DNA of 64,000 bases from Zhouia spongiae (GTDB taxonomy: Bacteria > Bacteroidota > Bacteroidia > Flavobacteriales > Flavobacteriaceae): NCBI RefSeq assembly GCF_022760175.1, contig NZ_CP094326.1, positions 1,600,804 to 1,664,803 on the forward strand, in the 5' to 3' direction. Positions 18,581 to 27,157 of this stretch are shown here, in pieces. Within the stretch, counting starts at the first letter, position 1, and every line of letters begins with the position of its first letter. The position numbers were made by a program, and so were the translations under genes. The notes beneath the pieces are model-generated. The model searched no databases. It was not told the DNA's origin and worked only from the letters and a program-made list of their open reading frames with translations.

Positions 18581-19921
18581 ATGAGAAAAATAATGACCCC
18601 GGTATTTTTTATTTTAATAAGCGTGCTTTCATGTGTTAAAACAGGGGGGTATGACCAGGTAAGTAGTTGTGTCAGGGAAGAAAATATAGAGCCTAATGCA
18701 GACTTTGCAGATGTAAAAGCATTATATTCAGGGGAGATAGTCCAGATTCATCAAGAGTTGATCGTAGAAGGTTATGTGAATTCAAGTGATAAGGCAGGAA
18801 ATATTTATGGAGCATTATACATCCAGGATAACCTTGTAAATCCGACTGAAGGAATTGAAATAGATATCGATGTCAGGGACTATCATTTATGGTATCCGGC
18901 AGGGCAGAAAGTAATTGTTAAGTTAAAAGGTCTTTATCTTGATGAGGTAAGCGGGGTTTTTAAGGTAGGAGGCATTTTTAAAAGTTCCTTCGGTTCTGTT
19001 TCCGTTGGCAGGTTGCCCAAACCTGCGGTTTCAGAACATTTGTTCGTTTCGTGTAATGACCCTGGTGTTATTCAGCCTACGATAACGAGCATTCCCGAAT
19101 TGAATGATCGTATGATAAATACACTGATCGTAATAAATGATCTGGAAATTGCAGAAGAGGTTCAGGATTCTATGTATGCCAGGCCTCTTGAAACGACTGA
19201 ACGACTTTTAATCGATTGCGAAGGAAAGGCCGTTTCTATGAGGAATAGTGGCTATTCAGATTTTCAATCGGAAATTTTACCTAAAGGAGGGGGGAGTGTT
19301 ACTGCTGTTTTAAGTAAGTATCAGAATAAATATCAGTTATACATAAGAGATTTAGATGATATGGATTTTAACGGTGATAAGCTTGATTGTGGTTATGTTA
19401 CCGAAAGTGATCAGATTATTATATCAGAAATCGCTGATCCTGAAAATAACAGCCCGGCTGTTAATGCCAGGTTTATTGAGCTAACCAACATAGGGGAGGT
19501 AGATGTGAACTTGTCTGGCTGGGAATTACGAAGGTATACGAATGCCAATTCGGATTATTCGTCTTCTGTAGATTTGACAGGGATTATCATTCAGCCGGAA
19601 ACTTCAGTTGTAATTGCCGCAGATGCCGGTGATTTCTTGTCTGTTTATGGTTTTAGTCCTGATATTGAAGGTGGAAGCAGTAGTGCGGGAGCTTCAAACG
19701 GTGATGATAATATGGTGTTAGTAGATGCTTTGGGTGCAAGGGTAGATGTCTTTGGAGTTCCGGGAGAGGATGGTACAGGGACAACCCATGATTTTGAAGA
19801 TGGAAAAGCTTTGAGGAATTTAAATGTTATAAAATCCAATGTTGTATACGATCCGTCTGAATGGACAATAATAAGTCCTCAAACAGCACCTGCAGATTTT
19901 TCACCGGGACAGCGGAATTAA
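18581..19921 (+). CDS. DUF5689 and lamin-tail-domain lipoprotein
   Basis: A 446-residue lipoprotein with lipobox LSC (Cys near 18). Residues about 30-275 look like DUF5689, an OB-like domain found in Bacteroidota surface proteins (VEGYVNSSDKAGNIYGALYIQD). Residues about 285-400 form a lamin-tail (LTD) immunoglobulin-like fold, recognised by IISEIADPENN, NARFIELTNIG and LSGWELRRY. It is translated 11 bases after the TonB-dependent receptor, in the way SusD-like partners follow SusC. Inferred role: a surface ligand-binding partner of that receptor. LTD domains often accompany extracellular nucleases, fitting the divergent phosphodiesterase gene. Confidence 0.82.
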   Translation: MRKIMTPVFFILISVLSCVKTGGYDQVSSCVREENIEPNADFADVKALYSGEIVQIHQELIVEGYVNSSDKAGNIYGALYIQDNLVNPTEGIEIDIDVRDYHLWYPAGQKVIVKLKGLYLDEVSGVFKVGGIFKSSFGSVSVGRLPKPAVSEHLFVSCNDPGVIQPTITSIPELNDRMINTLIVINDLEIAEEVQDSMYARPLETTERLLIDCEGKAVSMRNSGYSDFQSEILPKGGGSVTAVLSKYQNKYQLYIRDLDDMDFNGDKLDCGYVTESDQIIISEIADPENNSPAVNARFIELTNIGEVDVNLSGWELRRYTNANSDYSSSVDLTGIIIQPETSVVIAADAGDFLSVYGFSPDIEGGSSSAGASNGDDNMVLVDALGARVDVFGVPGEDGTGTTHDFEDGKALRNLNVIKSNVVYDPSEWTIISPQTAPADFSPGQRN

Positions 19922-19986
19922 CTTTCGGGGGTTTGCTTTTCCCTTTGGAATTGAATGACTATTTTTAATCATATAATAGATATGAG

Positions 19987-20763
19987 ATGAGTCAGGACAC
20001 CTTAAGAATAGCACTGGTGCAAACCCATTTGCTATGGGAAAACCCCAAAGGCAACAGAAGTATTTTATCAAGGAAGATAGCGCGGATTGACAGGGAAACA
20101 GACCTGATCCTGTTGCCTGAAATGTTCCCTTCCGGTTTTACGATGCATCCGGCTTCTGTAGCAGAAAGAATGGATGGAGAGACAGTCTTCTGGTTGAAGA
20201 AGCTTGCAGCTGAAAAAGGGGCAGCCATTTCAGGGAGTATTGTAGTCCGGAAAGCGGGTCTGTTTTACAACAGGCTGGTTTTTGTTCACCCGGACGGAAG
20301 CCTGGATTATTACGATAAGCGACATGCTTTTACTTTGGCAGGTGAAGACCTTGTATACCAAAAAGGAGAAGAAAAAATTATAATTGAGTATAAAGGATGG
20401 AAGTTATGTCCCCAAATTTGTTATGACTTACGTTTTCCGGTATGGGCCCGAAATACGGAGGGTTACGACCTGTTGTTTTATGTGGCAAACTGGCCGGAAG
20501 TGAGAATAGGTGCCTGGGACGTATTATTGAGGGCGAGAGCTATTGAAAACATGAGTTATGTGATCGGGGTGAACCGGGTGGGGCTTGATGGTAACGGTTA
20601 CAATCATACAGGGCATTCTGCTGTTTATGATGCCCTGGGGCGACAGTTGACGTTTGGCGATAAAGAAGAAGTCCTGTATGCTACTTTAAGCAAGAGTAAA
20701 AACAATAGGCTTAGGGAAAAGTTCAGATTTTTAAATGACCGGGACCATTTTATTCTAGAATAA
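19987..20763 (+). CDS. nitrilase-superfamily omega-amidase (YafV-like)
   Basis: A 258-residue cytosolic carbon-nitrogen hydrolase. The catalytic triad is visible: Glu in LILLPEMFPSGF (near 43), Lys in YYDKRHAF (near 109) and Cys in LCPQICYDLRFP (near 143). Sequence around these motifs matches YafV/Nit2 omega-amidases, which hydrolyse 2-oxoglutaramate or 2-oxosuccinamate in methionine salvage and glutamine transamination. It overlaps the convergent Ig-like lipoprotein gene by 14 bases at its 3' end. Confidence 0.9.
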   Translation: MSQDTLRIALVQTHLLWENPKGNRSILSRKIARIDRETDLILLPEMFPSGFTMHPASVAERMDGETVFWLKKLAAEKGAAISGSIVVRKAGLFYNRLVFVHPDGSLDYYDKRHAFTLAGEDLVYQKGEEKIIIEYKGWKLCPQICYDLRFPVWARNTEGYDLLFYVANWPEVRIGAWDVLLRARAIENMSYVIGVNRVGLDGNGYNHTGHSAVYDALGRQLTFGDKEEVLYATLSKSKNNRLREKFRFLNDRDHFILE

Positions 20764-22357
20764 ACTCTTGTTCCAGTTCCCAGTTAGAACGGAGGTCTAT
20801 ATCCCCGGGAAAATAACTGATCTTTTCGGGCTGGATTTTCTTCAGGTAACTCCCGGTGTCCCAAATACCATTTTTATTGGTGTCATGGATCACCCTGATG
20901 TAGTATTTGCCAGGGTCGATGTTCATAAATTCGAAAAGAGTTTGTTGTGTTTCGGCATATTTTTCGAATTTAACATCCCCTTTCTGGTCAGTGAGTTGAA
21001 CAATAATAGGAAATTCTTTTACATTTTTCACAGTCACCCTGATGCTTCCAAGGTCTGCTAAGCTTTTAGTTGTAGCATTGTAGTTTAGGGTATCGTTTGA
21101 ATTTCCGTAAAAATCTTTGATGGCACCGGGCATGGCCACAATGTTGTATTGTTCGTTAGGATCTACTTTCCAATGGATGTTTACCTGGTTAAGTTTTTTG
21201 TCTATAGAATGCTTGAACCCGATAGCTAAACTGTCCTTGTTAACAATGGTAATCAGGGTGGTGTCAATACTTTCGATCGGGGTGCTCGATTGAATCCCGA
21301 AAGGTTGGTAATACCCCAGATTTCCGCTGAGTGTGGGTTTTAAGGTCAGAGAGTCTGTTTCTGTTTTACGGGTTTTAACGGTAAAAGTGTCTATTTGCTT
21401 TTTGTTGGTAACGGTAAAAACGAGGGAGTCTTTTTCAAACGGAGTGTACCAATAATTTAAGGTGTCTTTTTCGAGGTCTTTTGTGATCCTGTAATCGAAT
21501 CCTTCCGGAGTATCGGATAATAAATCGATTTTCATACTGTCGGGGTTCCCTTCATAACCAAATAAAATGCGATTTCCGGTAGCTTCTGAAGGTCTGGAAG
21601 CCTTATAATCGGGGATTTCTTTAAACAGGTTTAATTTAAAGACCGAATCTGTAGGTATGGTAATATGATCAGAAATAAAGGCTATTTTATCGGTTTTTTG
21701 ATTGAAGACATAGTTGCCGGCTTCGTCTTTCATTGCGATCAAAGCGTATTTTCCTGCTTTCAGGTTGGTGAGTTTGAAAGTTGTCAAGCTGTCAAGCGTG
21801 TTTGTAATATAAGTGGGCGGTTTCTTATAGATGGTAGAGTCTGTGTATGTTGAGTCTACCTCGTAAAGCATAACAGACACAAAATTGTCTGGTTCTTTGA
21901 GCCGGGCATCTGTAATGTAGCCGTCGACCGTTAGTGAGTCGATATAATCGCCTGTAGAGAAAATATAGTTGAAATAGGAGTAAGGGTTTCCTTCATTGTT
22001 ATCGGTGATACTTTGTCCGAAGTTAAATACATAAGTGGTATTTTCTCTTAGGGTATCGTTTATTTTGATCTTTATGTACTTGCTTGCGCTGCCTTGGGGT
22101 GTGATTATAGGCTGATATTTTAAAGGAGGGGAAATAATCAGTTGCTTCTGGATATCTTTTAATTTGATATATTCATCAAAAGTGATTTTTATTTCATCAT
22201 CACTGAAATTGGTAGTAAAAGGTTCAGGAGTGGAGCTGACCATTACCGGAGGAGTCATGTCTTTTTCACCGCCTGTTGGAGTGCTTCTTTTTGCACAATT
22301 GATTAAACTTAAAAGAATTGCCGTACAGAAACAAATACTAAAAAACTTGTTTTTCAT
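20750..22357 (-). CDS. Ig-like domain lipoprotein (SbsA-type Big_5 fold)
   Basis: A 535-residue surface or periplasmic lipoprotein with lipobox INC (Cys 21). The first domain (about 28-125) is a bacterial Ig-like fold of the SbsA/Big_5 type (TPPVMVSSTPEPFTTNFSDDEIKITFDEYI, shown here in part: PVMVSSTPEP and KITFDEYI). Several further beta-rich domains follow, ending with a segment GKYYIRVIHDTNKNG typical of these proteins. The family is widespread and conserved in Bacteroidota, but its function is not known to me. It ends convergent with the omega-amidase gene. The following gene (ComF) is on the same strand 57 bases upstream of its start. Confidence 0.75.
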   Translation of the reverse strand: MKNKFFSICFCTAILLSLINCAKRSTPTGGEKDMTPPVMVSSTPEPFTTNFSDDEIKITFDEYIKLKDIQKQLIISPPLKYQPIITPQGSASKYIKIKINDTLRENTTYVFNFGQSITDNNEGNPYSYFNYIFSTGDYIDSLTVDGYITDARLKEPDNFVSVMLYEVDSTYTDSTIYKKPPTYITNTLDSLTTFKLTNLKAGKYALIAMKDEAGNYVFNQKTDKIAFISDHITIPTDSVFKLNLFKEIPDYKASRPSEATGNRILFGYEGNPDSMKIDLLSDTPEGFDYRITKDLEKDTLNYWYTPFEKDSLVFTVTNKKQIDTFTVKTRKTETDSLTLKPTLSGNLGYYQPFGIQSSTPIESIDTTLITIVNKDSLAIGFKHSIDKKLNQVNIHWKVDPNEQYNIVAMPGAIKDFYGNSNDTLNYNATTKSLADLGSIRVTVKNVKEFPIIVQLTDQKGDVKFEKYAETQQTLFEFMNIDPGKYYIRVIHDTNKNGIWDTGSYLKKIQPEKISYFPGDIDLRSNWELEQEFILE

Positions 22358-22413
22358 TTTTACCTCACTATATCAGCTGCAAATTAACAACTATTTTCAC
22401 ATTAACGATAAAT

Positions 22414-23112
22414 TTAAATGGTAATTGCCATTGAGGCTATGCTGATGCTGCAATCGGCATGGTGTTGCAATTCTTTTACACAAGCTTCAATGGTAGCCCC
22501 GGTGGTAATAATGTCGTCTGCAATTAAAAGGTGTTTCCTGTTCAGGATTTCAGGATTAACGACCTTGTAGGTTGTTTCGAGATCCTGCCATCTTTTTAGC
22601 CGGTTCTTTATAGTCTGGGTTGTGGAATGATTTGTTTTTAAAAGGATGTCGTTCCGGAATTCTGCATGAATTGCTTTGGCAATTGTTTGGGCAAATCTGT
22701 TCACCTGATTGTATCCTCTTTTTTTGAGTTTTTTCGGATGGAGTGGGACCGGAATAACATAGTCAATGGTTTGGTAGTTGTGTATGGTTTTTAACTCGCT
22801 TCCCATCCAGGCTCCCAGAAATTCTCCGATTTGCTCTTGCCTTCTGTATTTCAAGTGATGGATGAGTTGCTGGACAATCCCCTTTTTATGAAATTGTAAT
22901 AGTGCGCATGCATGTTGAGGCCTGATCCTTCCGTAAAAAACTTTTAACACGTCGTTGGGTGTATTCCGGATGGAATCTGATAAGGGTAAGCTGTGTCTGC
23001 ATTGAGTGCAGATGGTTTGTTCGTTAGTATTTAGTATATTGCTGCAACCAAAGCAAATTTCGGGAAAGAATAAACTTTGAATATCATTTAGTATCTTTAA
23101 CGCAGTAATCAA
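22414..23112 (-). CDS. comF: ComF family phosphoribosyltransferase-like protein
   Basis: A 232-residue protein of the ComF/GntX family. An N-terminal zinc-finger-like segment (CFGC ... CTQCRHSLP, residues about 20-43) is followed by a type I phosphoribosyltransferase fold with the PRPP-binding motif LLIADDIITTGATI near 193. In naturally transformable bacteria ComF is needed for DNA uptake; in other bacteria its role is unsettled. The start is unusual: the only plausible start codon before the zinc-finger motif is TTG at 23112, since no in-frame ATG or GTG occurs between the upstream stop (23131) and the CFGC motif. Confidence 0.88.
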   Translation of the reverse strand: MITALKILNDIQSLFFPEICFGCSNILNTNEQTICTQCRHSLPLSDSIRNTPNDVLKVFYGRIRPQHACALLQFHKKGIVQQLIHHLKYRRQEQIGEFLGAWMGSELKTIHNYQTIDYVIPVPLHPKKLKKRGYNQVNRFAQTIAKAIHAEFRNDILLKTNHSTTQTIKNRLKRWQDLETTYKVVNPEILNRKHLLIADDIITTGATIEACVKELQHHADCSISIASMAITI

Positions 23113-23154
23113 TTTAGTTTGATTTGGTTGTTATCTCAAATCTAACCAATATTA

Positions 23155-24072
23155 ATGAGTGTTCAAAATAAACAACTGGGGCAGAAGGCTATACTGATAG
23201 CTTTGTTTGTATGTATTATTGTGCTCACGGGCTTTTCGTATTACAACTATATGGAAAGTGAGGAGAAGGTGTCTTTTCTTCAGAACGAGAAATCAATGAT
23301 CATTCAGGACCTGGAACAGATACAGGCCGACCTTAGCAATCTTTCAGATGAAAATGATGTAAATCACGAAGTGATCATCAATAATAAAAAGCGTATTTCA
23401 TTATTGATAGATTCGATTAGAATACTGGAGGTAGATTATAATTTACTGCATAAGTACAGAAGGGAGTTGCTGATGTTGAGGAGTGAGAACAGAATTTTGC
23501 ACAGAAAGCTGGACTCGGTAAGACGTGAGAATATTTTACTGACAAAGGAAATAGACAGTACAAAGCTGAGATTGGTTGAACTTACACGATATTCTAATAC
23601 ACTTAAGAAGTCTAATGAAAGGTTATCTGATTTTTCAGATTCCCTTATCAATGAGAACATAGAACTTTCAAGAGAATTAAATAAATCTCCGATAAAAATA
23701 GCAAACCTGAATGCGTCTGCTTATAAAGAAAGAACCAATGGCAGGATGTTGCTTACGAACAGGGTGTCTAAGACAGACAGGTTGAGAGTTTGCTTTGTGG
23801 TACTTCCGAATACATTGTTGCAGGAGGGAGAGCAGGTTTTTTATGTGCAGTTTACAGATCCTGACGGTATGATTCTCGGAGATAGCCAAGCGGTAGATTT
23901 TAACGGAAAGGAAATTATATACAGTAAAAAGATTGTTGTCCCTTTTGAAAACTCCCCTTTGAGCGTGTGTGATTTTATAGTGGTGAACAGGCTTGAAAAT
24001 GCCGGCGATTATATGGTGAATGTATTTCACGAAGCTTATTTACTGGCAAGTTCTGATTTCGAGTTAAAATAG
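23155..24072 (+). CDS. membrane-anchored coiled-coil protein, function unknown
   Basis: A 305-residue protein with one N-terminal transmembrane segment (about 13-31) and a long coiled coil (about 38-190, Leu/Ile/Ser/Asn-rich heptads) exposed in the periplasm. The C-terminal 110 residues are beta-rich and globular (LRVCFVVLPNTLL, VFYVQFTDPDG). Relatives in flavobacteria are sometimes mislabelled as chromosome-partitioning proteins because of the coiled coil; there is no ATPase here. The terminator at 24066-24103 follows the stop and overlaps the promoter of glyS. I do not recognise a function. Confidence 0.7.
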   Translation: MSVQNKQLGQKAILIALFVCIIVLTGFSYYNYMESEEKVSFLQNEKSMIIQDLEQIQADLSNLSDENDVNHEVIINNKKRISLLIDSIRILEVDYNLLHKYRRELLMLRSENRILHRKLDSVRRENILLTKEIDSTKLRLVELTRYSNTLKKSNERLSDFSDSLINENIELSRELNKSPIKIANLNASAYKERTNGRMLLTNRVSKTDRLRVCFVVLPNTLLQEGEQVFYVQFTDPDGMILGDSQAVDFNGKEIIYSKKIVVPFENSPLSVCDFIVVNRLENAGDYMVNVFHEAYLLASSDFELK

Positions 24073-24103
24073 CCTTGCAATCTACATACAAAAGGCTATT
24101 TTT
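24066..24103 (+). terminator. terminator overlapping the glyS promoter
   Basis: AAAATAGCCTT (24066-24076) pairs with AAGGCTATTTT (24092-24102), followed by another T. The 3' arm contains the first bases of the -7 box used by glyS. Confidence 0.75.
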
Positions 24104-24104
24104 G
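24075..24104 (+). promoter_or_regulatory. glyS promoter: TTG-N19-TATTTTTG
   Basis: TTG at 24075-24077 and TATTTTTG at 24097-24104 fit the Bacteroidota promoter consensus with a 19-base spacer. The -7 box ends 4 bases before the glyS ATG, so the mRNA would have almost no 5' leader. Both elements are embedded in the terminator hairpin of the preceding gene. Confidence 0.7.
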
Positions 24105-24108
24105 TTGC

Positions 24109-25656
24109 ATGGCAAATCAAGATGAACATTTTAAGAAGGTTATATCTCATGCAAAAGAATACGGATATGTATTCCCTTCTAGCGAAATTTACGACGGATT
24201 AAGCGCTGTATACGATTACGGACAGAATGGTGTAGAGCTTAAAAAGAATATCAGGGATTATTGGTGGAAAGCCATGGTCCAGATGAATGATAACATTGTG
24301 GGGATAGATGCTGCCATATTTATGCATCCTACCACATGGAAAGCTTCGGGCCACGTCGATGCATTCAATGATCCGCTTATCGATAATAAAGATTCAAAAA
24401 AGCGCTACAGGGCTGATGTACTGATCGAGGATTACGTTGCTAAGATAGAGGCCAAGATTGATAAAGAAGTGGCCAAAGCTGAAAAGCGTTTTGGCGATGC
24501 TTTTGATAAGGAGCAGTTTTTAGCGACTAACCCCAGGGTGCTTGGGTATAAAGAAAAAGGCGGAGAAATAATTAAAAGGATGGCATCTTCTTTGGAAAAA
24601 GAAGATTTAGCAGATGTTAAGGCCCTGATTGAGGAACTCGGTATCGCTGACCCTGAAACAGGAAGTAAGAACTGGACCGACGTAAAGCAATTTAACTTAA
24701 TGTTCGGAACTAAACTGGGAGCTTCTGCCGACAGTGCGATGGATTTGTACTTAAGACCGGAAACGGCACAAGGTATTTTTGCCAATTTTACCAATGTTCA
24801 AAAAACGGGCCGAATGAAAATCCCGTTTGGAATAGCACAAACCGGAAAAGCTTTCAGGAATGAGATCGTTGCACGTCAGTTTATTTTCCGAATGAGAGAA
24901 TTTGAACAAATGGAGATGCAGTTCTTTATAAAACCGGGAACGCAGAAGGAGTGGTATGAACACTGGAAAGAAGCACGTCTTAAGTGGCACCTTTCGCTGG
25001 GGCTTGGAGAGGATAACTATCGATTCCACGATCATGAAAAGCTGGCTCATTATGCTGATGCAGCAGCCGATATAGAATTTAAATTTCCTTTCGGGTTCAA
25101 AGAACTTGAGGGAATCCATTCAAGAACGGATTTTGACCTTGGAAGTCACGAGAAATTTTCAGGAAAGAAGTTGCAATATTTTGACCCGGAAGAGAATAAG
25201 AGTTATGTACCTTATGTATTGGAGACCTCCATTGGTTTAGACAGGATGTTCCTGGCTGTTTTCTCCAAAGCCCTCCAGGAAGAGACTCTGGAGAATGATA
25301 CGACAAGAACGGTATTGAGAATCCCGGCTGTTTTAGCGCCGACAAAAGCTGCTGTGCTGCCATTGGTTAAAAAAGACGGCTTGCCGGAGATAGCCCGCAA
25401 GATTGTCGGTGATCTGCAATGGGACTTTATGGTGGCTTATGATGAAAAGGATGCTGTTGGCAGACGTTACAGAAGACAGGATGCTGTGGGTACACCGTTT
25501 TGTATAACGGTAGATCACCAAACCAAAGAAGACAATACGGTGACTATCCGTCATCGCGATACTATGGAGCAGAAGCGGGTTGCCATAAACGAGCTGGGGG
25601 CGATCATAAAGGAAGAGGTGGATGTCCGTAACTGGTTAAAGAAAATAGGTTTGTAA
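24109..25656 (+). CDS. glyS: glycine--tRNA ligase
   Basis: A 515-residue single-chain class II glycyl-tRNA synthetase (alpha2 type). The conserved N-terminus HAKEYGYVFPSSEIYDGL, motif 2 (FRNEIVARQFIFRMREFEQME) in shortened form RMREFEQME, motif 3 near GLDRMFLAV, and a C-terminal anticodon-binding domain (about 410-510) are all present. The start is fixed by the conserved MANQDEHFKKV beginning even though the -7 promoter box is only 4 bases upstream, implying a near-leaderless mRNA. It is monocistronic and closed by the hairpin at 25681. Confidence 0.97.
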   Translation: MANQDEHFKKVISHAKEYGYVFPSSEIYDGLSAVYDYGQNGVELKKNIRDYWWKAMVQMNDNIVGIDAAIFMHPTTWKASGHVDAFNDPLIDNKDSKKRYRADVLIEDYVAKIEAKIDKEVAKAEKRFGDAFDKEQFLATNPRVLGYKEKGGEIIKRMASSLEKEDLADVKALIEELGIADPETGSKNWTDVKQFNLMFGTKLGASADSAMDLYLRPETAQGIFANFTNVQKTGRMKIPFGIAQTGKAFRNEIVARQFIFRMREFEQMEMQFFIKPGTQKEWYEHWKEARLKWHLSLGLGEDNYRFHDHEKLAHYADAAADIEFKFPFGFKELEGIHSRTDFDLGSHEKFSGKKLQYFDPEENKSYVPYVLETSIGLDRMFLAVFSKALQEETLENDTTRTVLRIPAVLAPTKAAVLPLVKKDGLPEIARKIVGDLQWDFMVAYDEKDAVGRRYRRQDAVGTPFCITVDHQTKEDNTVTIRHRDTMEQKRVAINELGAIIKEEVDVRNWLKKIGL

Positions 25657-25680
25657 CCGGAAAGGTTACTGCTGGTAAAC

Positions 25681-25713
25681 AAAAAGCCCTTGATTGATTT
25701 CAAGGGCTTTTTT
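25681..25713 (+). terminator. glyS terminator
   Basis: AAAAGCCCTTG (25682-25692) pairs with CAAGGGCTTTT (25701-25711) around an 8-base loop, followed by a T run. Because A runs precede the stem, it can also work for the convergent hemD operon. Confidence 0.9.
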
Positions 25714-25735
25714 GTTTGGATACAACAGGGTTGAT

Positions 25736-26485
25736 CTATTTTCCTTTGTTGACTTCTACGATATATTTTTCCAGAGCCATTGTCATTGACGGCGTATCAG
25801 GTGTGGGAGCCATGATGTCGATCCTTAACCCGTGTTCTTCAGCTGCTTTCTGAGTAGTGTTGCCAAAAACAGCAATGCGGGTCTGGTTTTGTTTAAAATC
25901 GGGGAAGTTCTTAAACAGCGATTCAATACCAGAAGGACTGTAGAATGCTAAAATGTCGTAATAAACATCTTTTAGATCCGACAGGTCGCTTACTACGGTT
26001 TTATATAGAATTGCCCGTTTCCAGTTTATTTTTAATTCATCAAGTGTTTCCGGAACAACAGGTTTAAGTACGTCAGATGACGGAAGAAGAAACTTCTCGT
26101 CTTTATATTTCTTAATCAATGGCGCAAGATCCGGAAAGTTTCTCTTGCCGACATAGATTTTCCTTTTTCTGTATACAACGTATTTCTGGAGGTAATACGC
26201 TACCGCTTCCGATTGACAGAAATACTTCATCGAATCCGGAACTTTGTGTCTCATTTCTTCTGCGATTCTGAAAAAATGATCAACAGCATTTCTACTCGTG
26301 AAGATAATTGCGGTAAACTGGGACAGATCGATTTTTTGTTGTCTTACATCTTTAGCATTAACTCCCTCAACATGAATAAAAGGTCTGAAATCTATTTTCA
26401 CCTTTTGCTTTTCAACCAACTGGGAATAAGGTGAGTTTTCTACTTTGGGCTCAGGCTGAGAAACCAAAATTGTTTTAACTTTCAT
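25736..26485 (-). CDS. hemD: uroporphyrinogen-III synthase
   Basis: A 249-residue enzyme that closes hydroxymethylbilane to uroporphyrinogen III in heme and siroheme synthesis. The two-domain HemD pattern is visible: TAIIFTSRNAVDHFFRI near residue 55-70 (shown in part, FTSRNAVDHF), the hinge, and FYSPSGIESLF near 178 with AVFGNTTQKAAEE near 205. It is last in a minus-strand group with DUF4271 (17-base gap) and the glycosyltransferase-39 gene; hemD and DUF4271 are frequently adjacent in Bacteroidota. Confidence 0.9.
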   Translation of the reverse strand: MKVKTILVSQPEPKVENSPYSQLVEKQKVKIDFRPFIHVEGVNAKDVRQQKIDLSQFTAIIFTSRNAVDHFFRIAEEMRHKVPDSMKYFCQSEAVAYYLQKYVVYRKRKIYVGKRNFPDLAPLIKKYKDEKFLLPSSDVLKPVVPETLDELKINWKRAILYKTVVSDLSDLKDVYYDILAFYSPSGIESLFKNFPDFKQNQTRIAVFGNTTQKAAEEHGLRIDIMAPTPDTPSMTMALEKYIVEVNKGK

Positions 26486-26502
26486 AGTTTACCTTATAGT
26501 TT

Positions 26503-27156
26503 TTAGATGCTTCCTGATAATACTTTTCCAAGTATTAAAAAGGGAGCTATTTCTAGCGCGCAAAGATACAAAATAAAATAAAACAAGTTAAGACGAATAA
26601 TCTTTTGATGATTTTTTAATATTAAAATAAAAGAAATAACATTTAGTAATATAAATAGTGAAATTGTTGAGAATAACAAAAATCCGTTACTTAAATTGTT
26701 GTAAGTCAGTATTGTAATTAAAGGAAGGCAGAGCAGGCAGTTAAGGTTCAGGAAGCTCAGTTTCTCAAAATGATAACTTTCAACCATAGCGTTGATGTCA
26801 AAAATATTGGCGATGGTTTTTTCCAGATAGAACTTAAATAAAATGATTAATAAAATAAAAGCCGTAAGGGTAAGGATATTGGTGTTTACGGGTAATTGAA
26901 AATAGTTTATGGACAGTTTAAGCAGAAATCCGAGAGTAATCACCTGAACGAGCAACAGGAGGATATTAAACCAATGAAGGGTTGCATTCTTCTCTTTGCC
27001 GTAGAGTTTAAAATATTTTTCAGAGAAAAAGATATTTATAAACATAGGGAACCTTGCTTCATCCGTGAGCCTGGCCAGGGTCATCAGAACAAGACATCCG
27101 ATAAGTAAAAAGCTTTCTGTGGTGAGATCGGTTATATGTCTTAAAACACTTTCCAT
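26503..27156 (-). CDS. DUF4271 integral membrane protein
   Basis: A protein of about 217 residues with six to seven predicted membrane segments, of the DUF4271 family (hallmarks LTDEARFPMFINIFF and RLNLFYFILYLCALEI). Function is unknown; conservation next to hemD suggests an envelope housekeeping role. The start is placed at the ATG at 27156 (MESVLRH), directly after the upstream gene's stop at 27158-27160. A longer open frame to 27264 would overlap that gene by 100 bases and is not conserved-looking. Confidence 0.82.
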   Translation of the reverse strand: MESVLRHITDLTTESFLLIGCLVLMTLARLTDEARFPMFINIFFSEKYFKLYGKEKNATLHWFNILLLLVQVITLGFLLKLSINYFQLPVNTNILTLTAFILLIILFKFYLEKTIANIFDINAMVESYHFEKLSFLNLNCLLCLPLITILTYNNLSNGFLLFSTISLFILLNVISFILILKNHQKIIRLNLFYFILYLCALEIAPFLILGKVLSGSI

Positions 27157-27157
27157 T

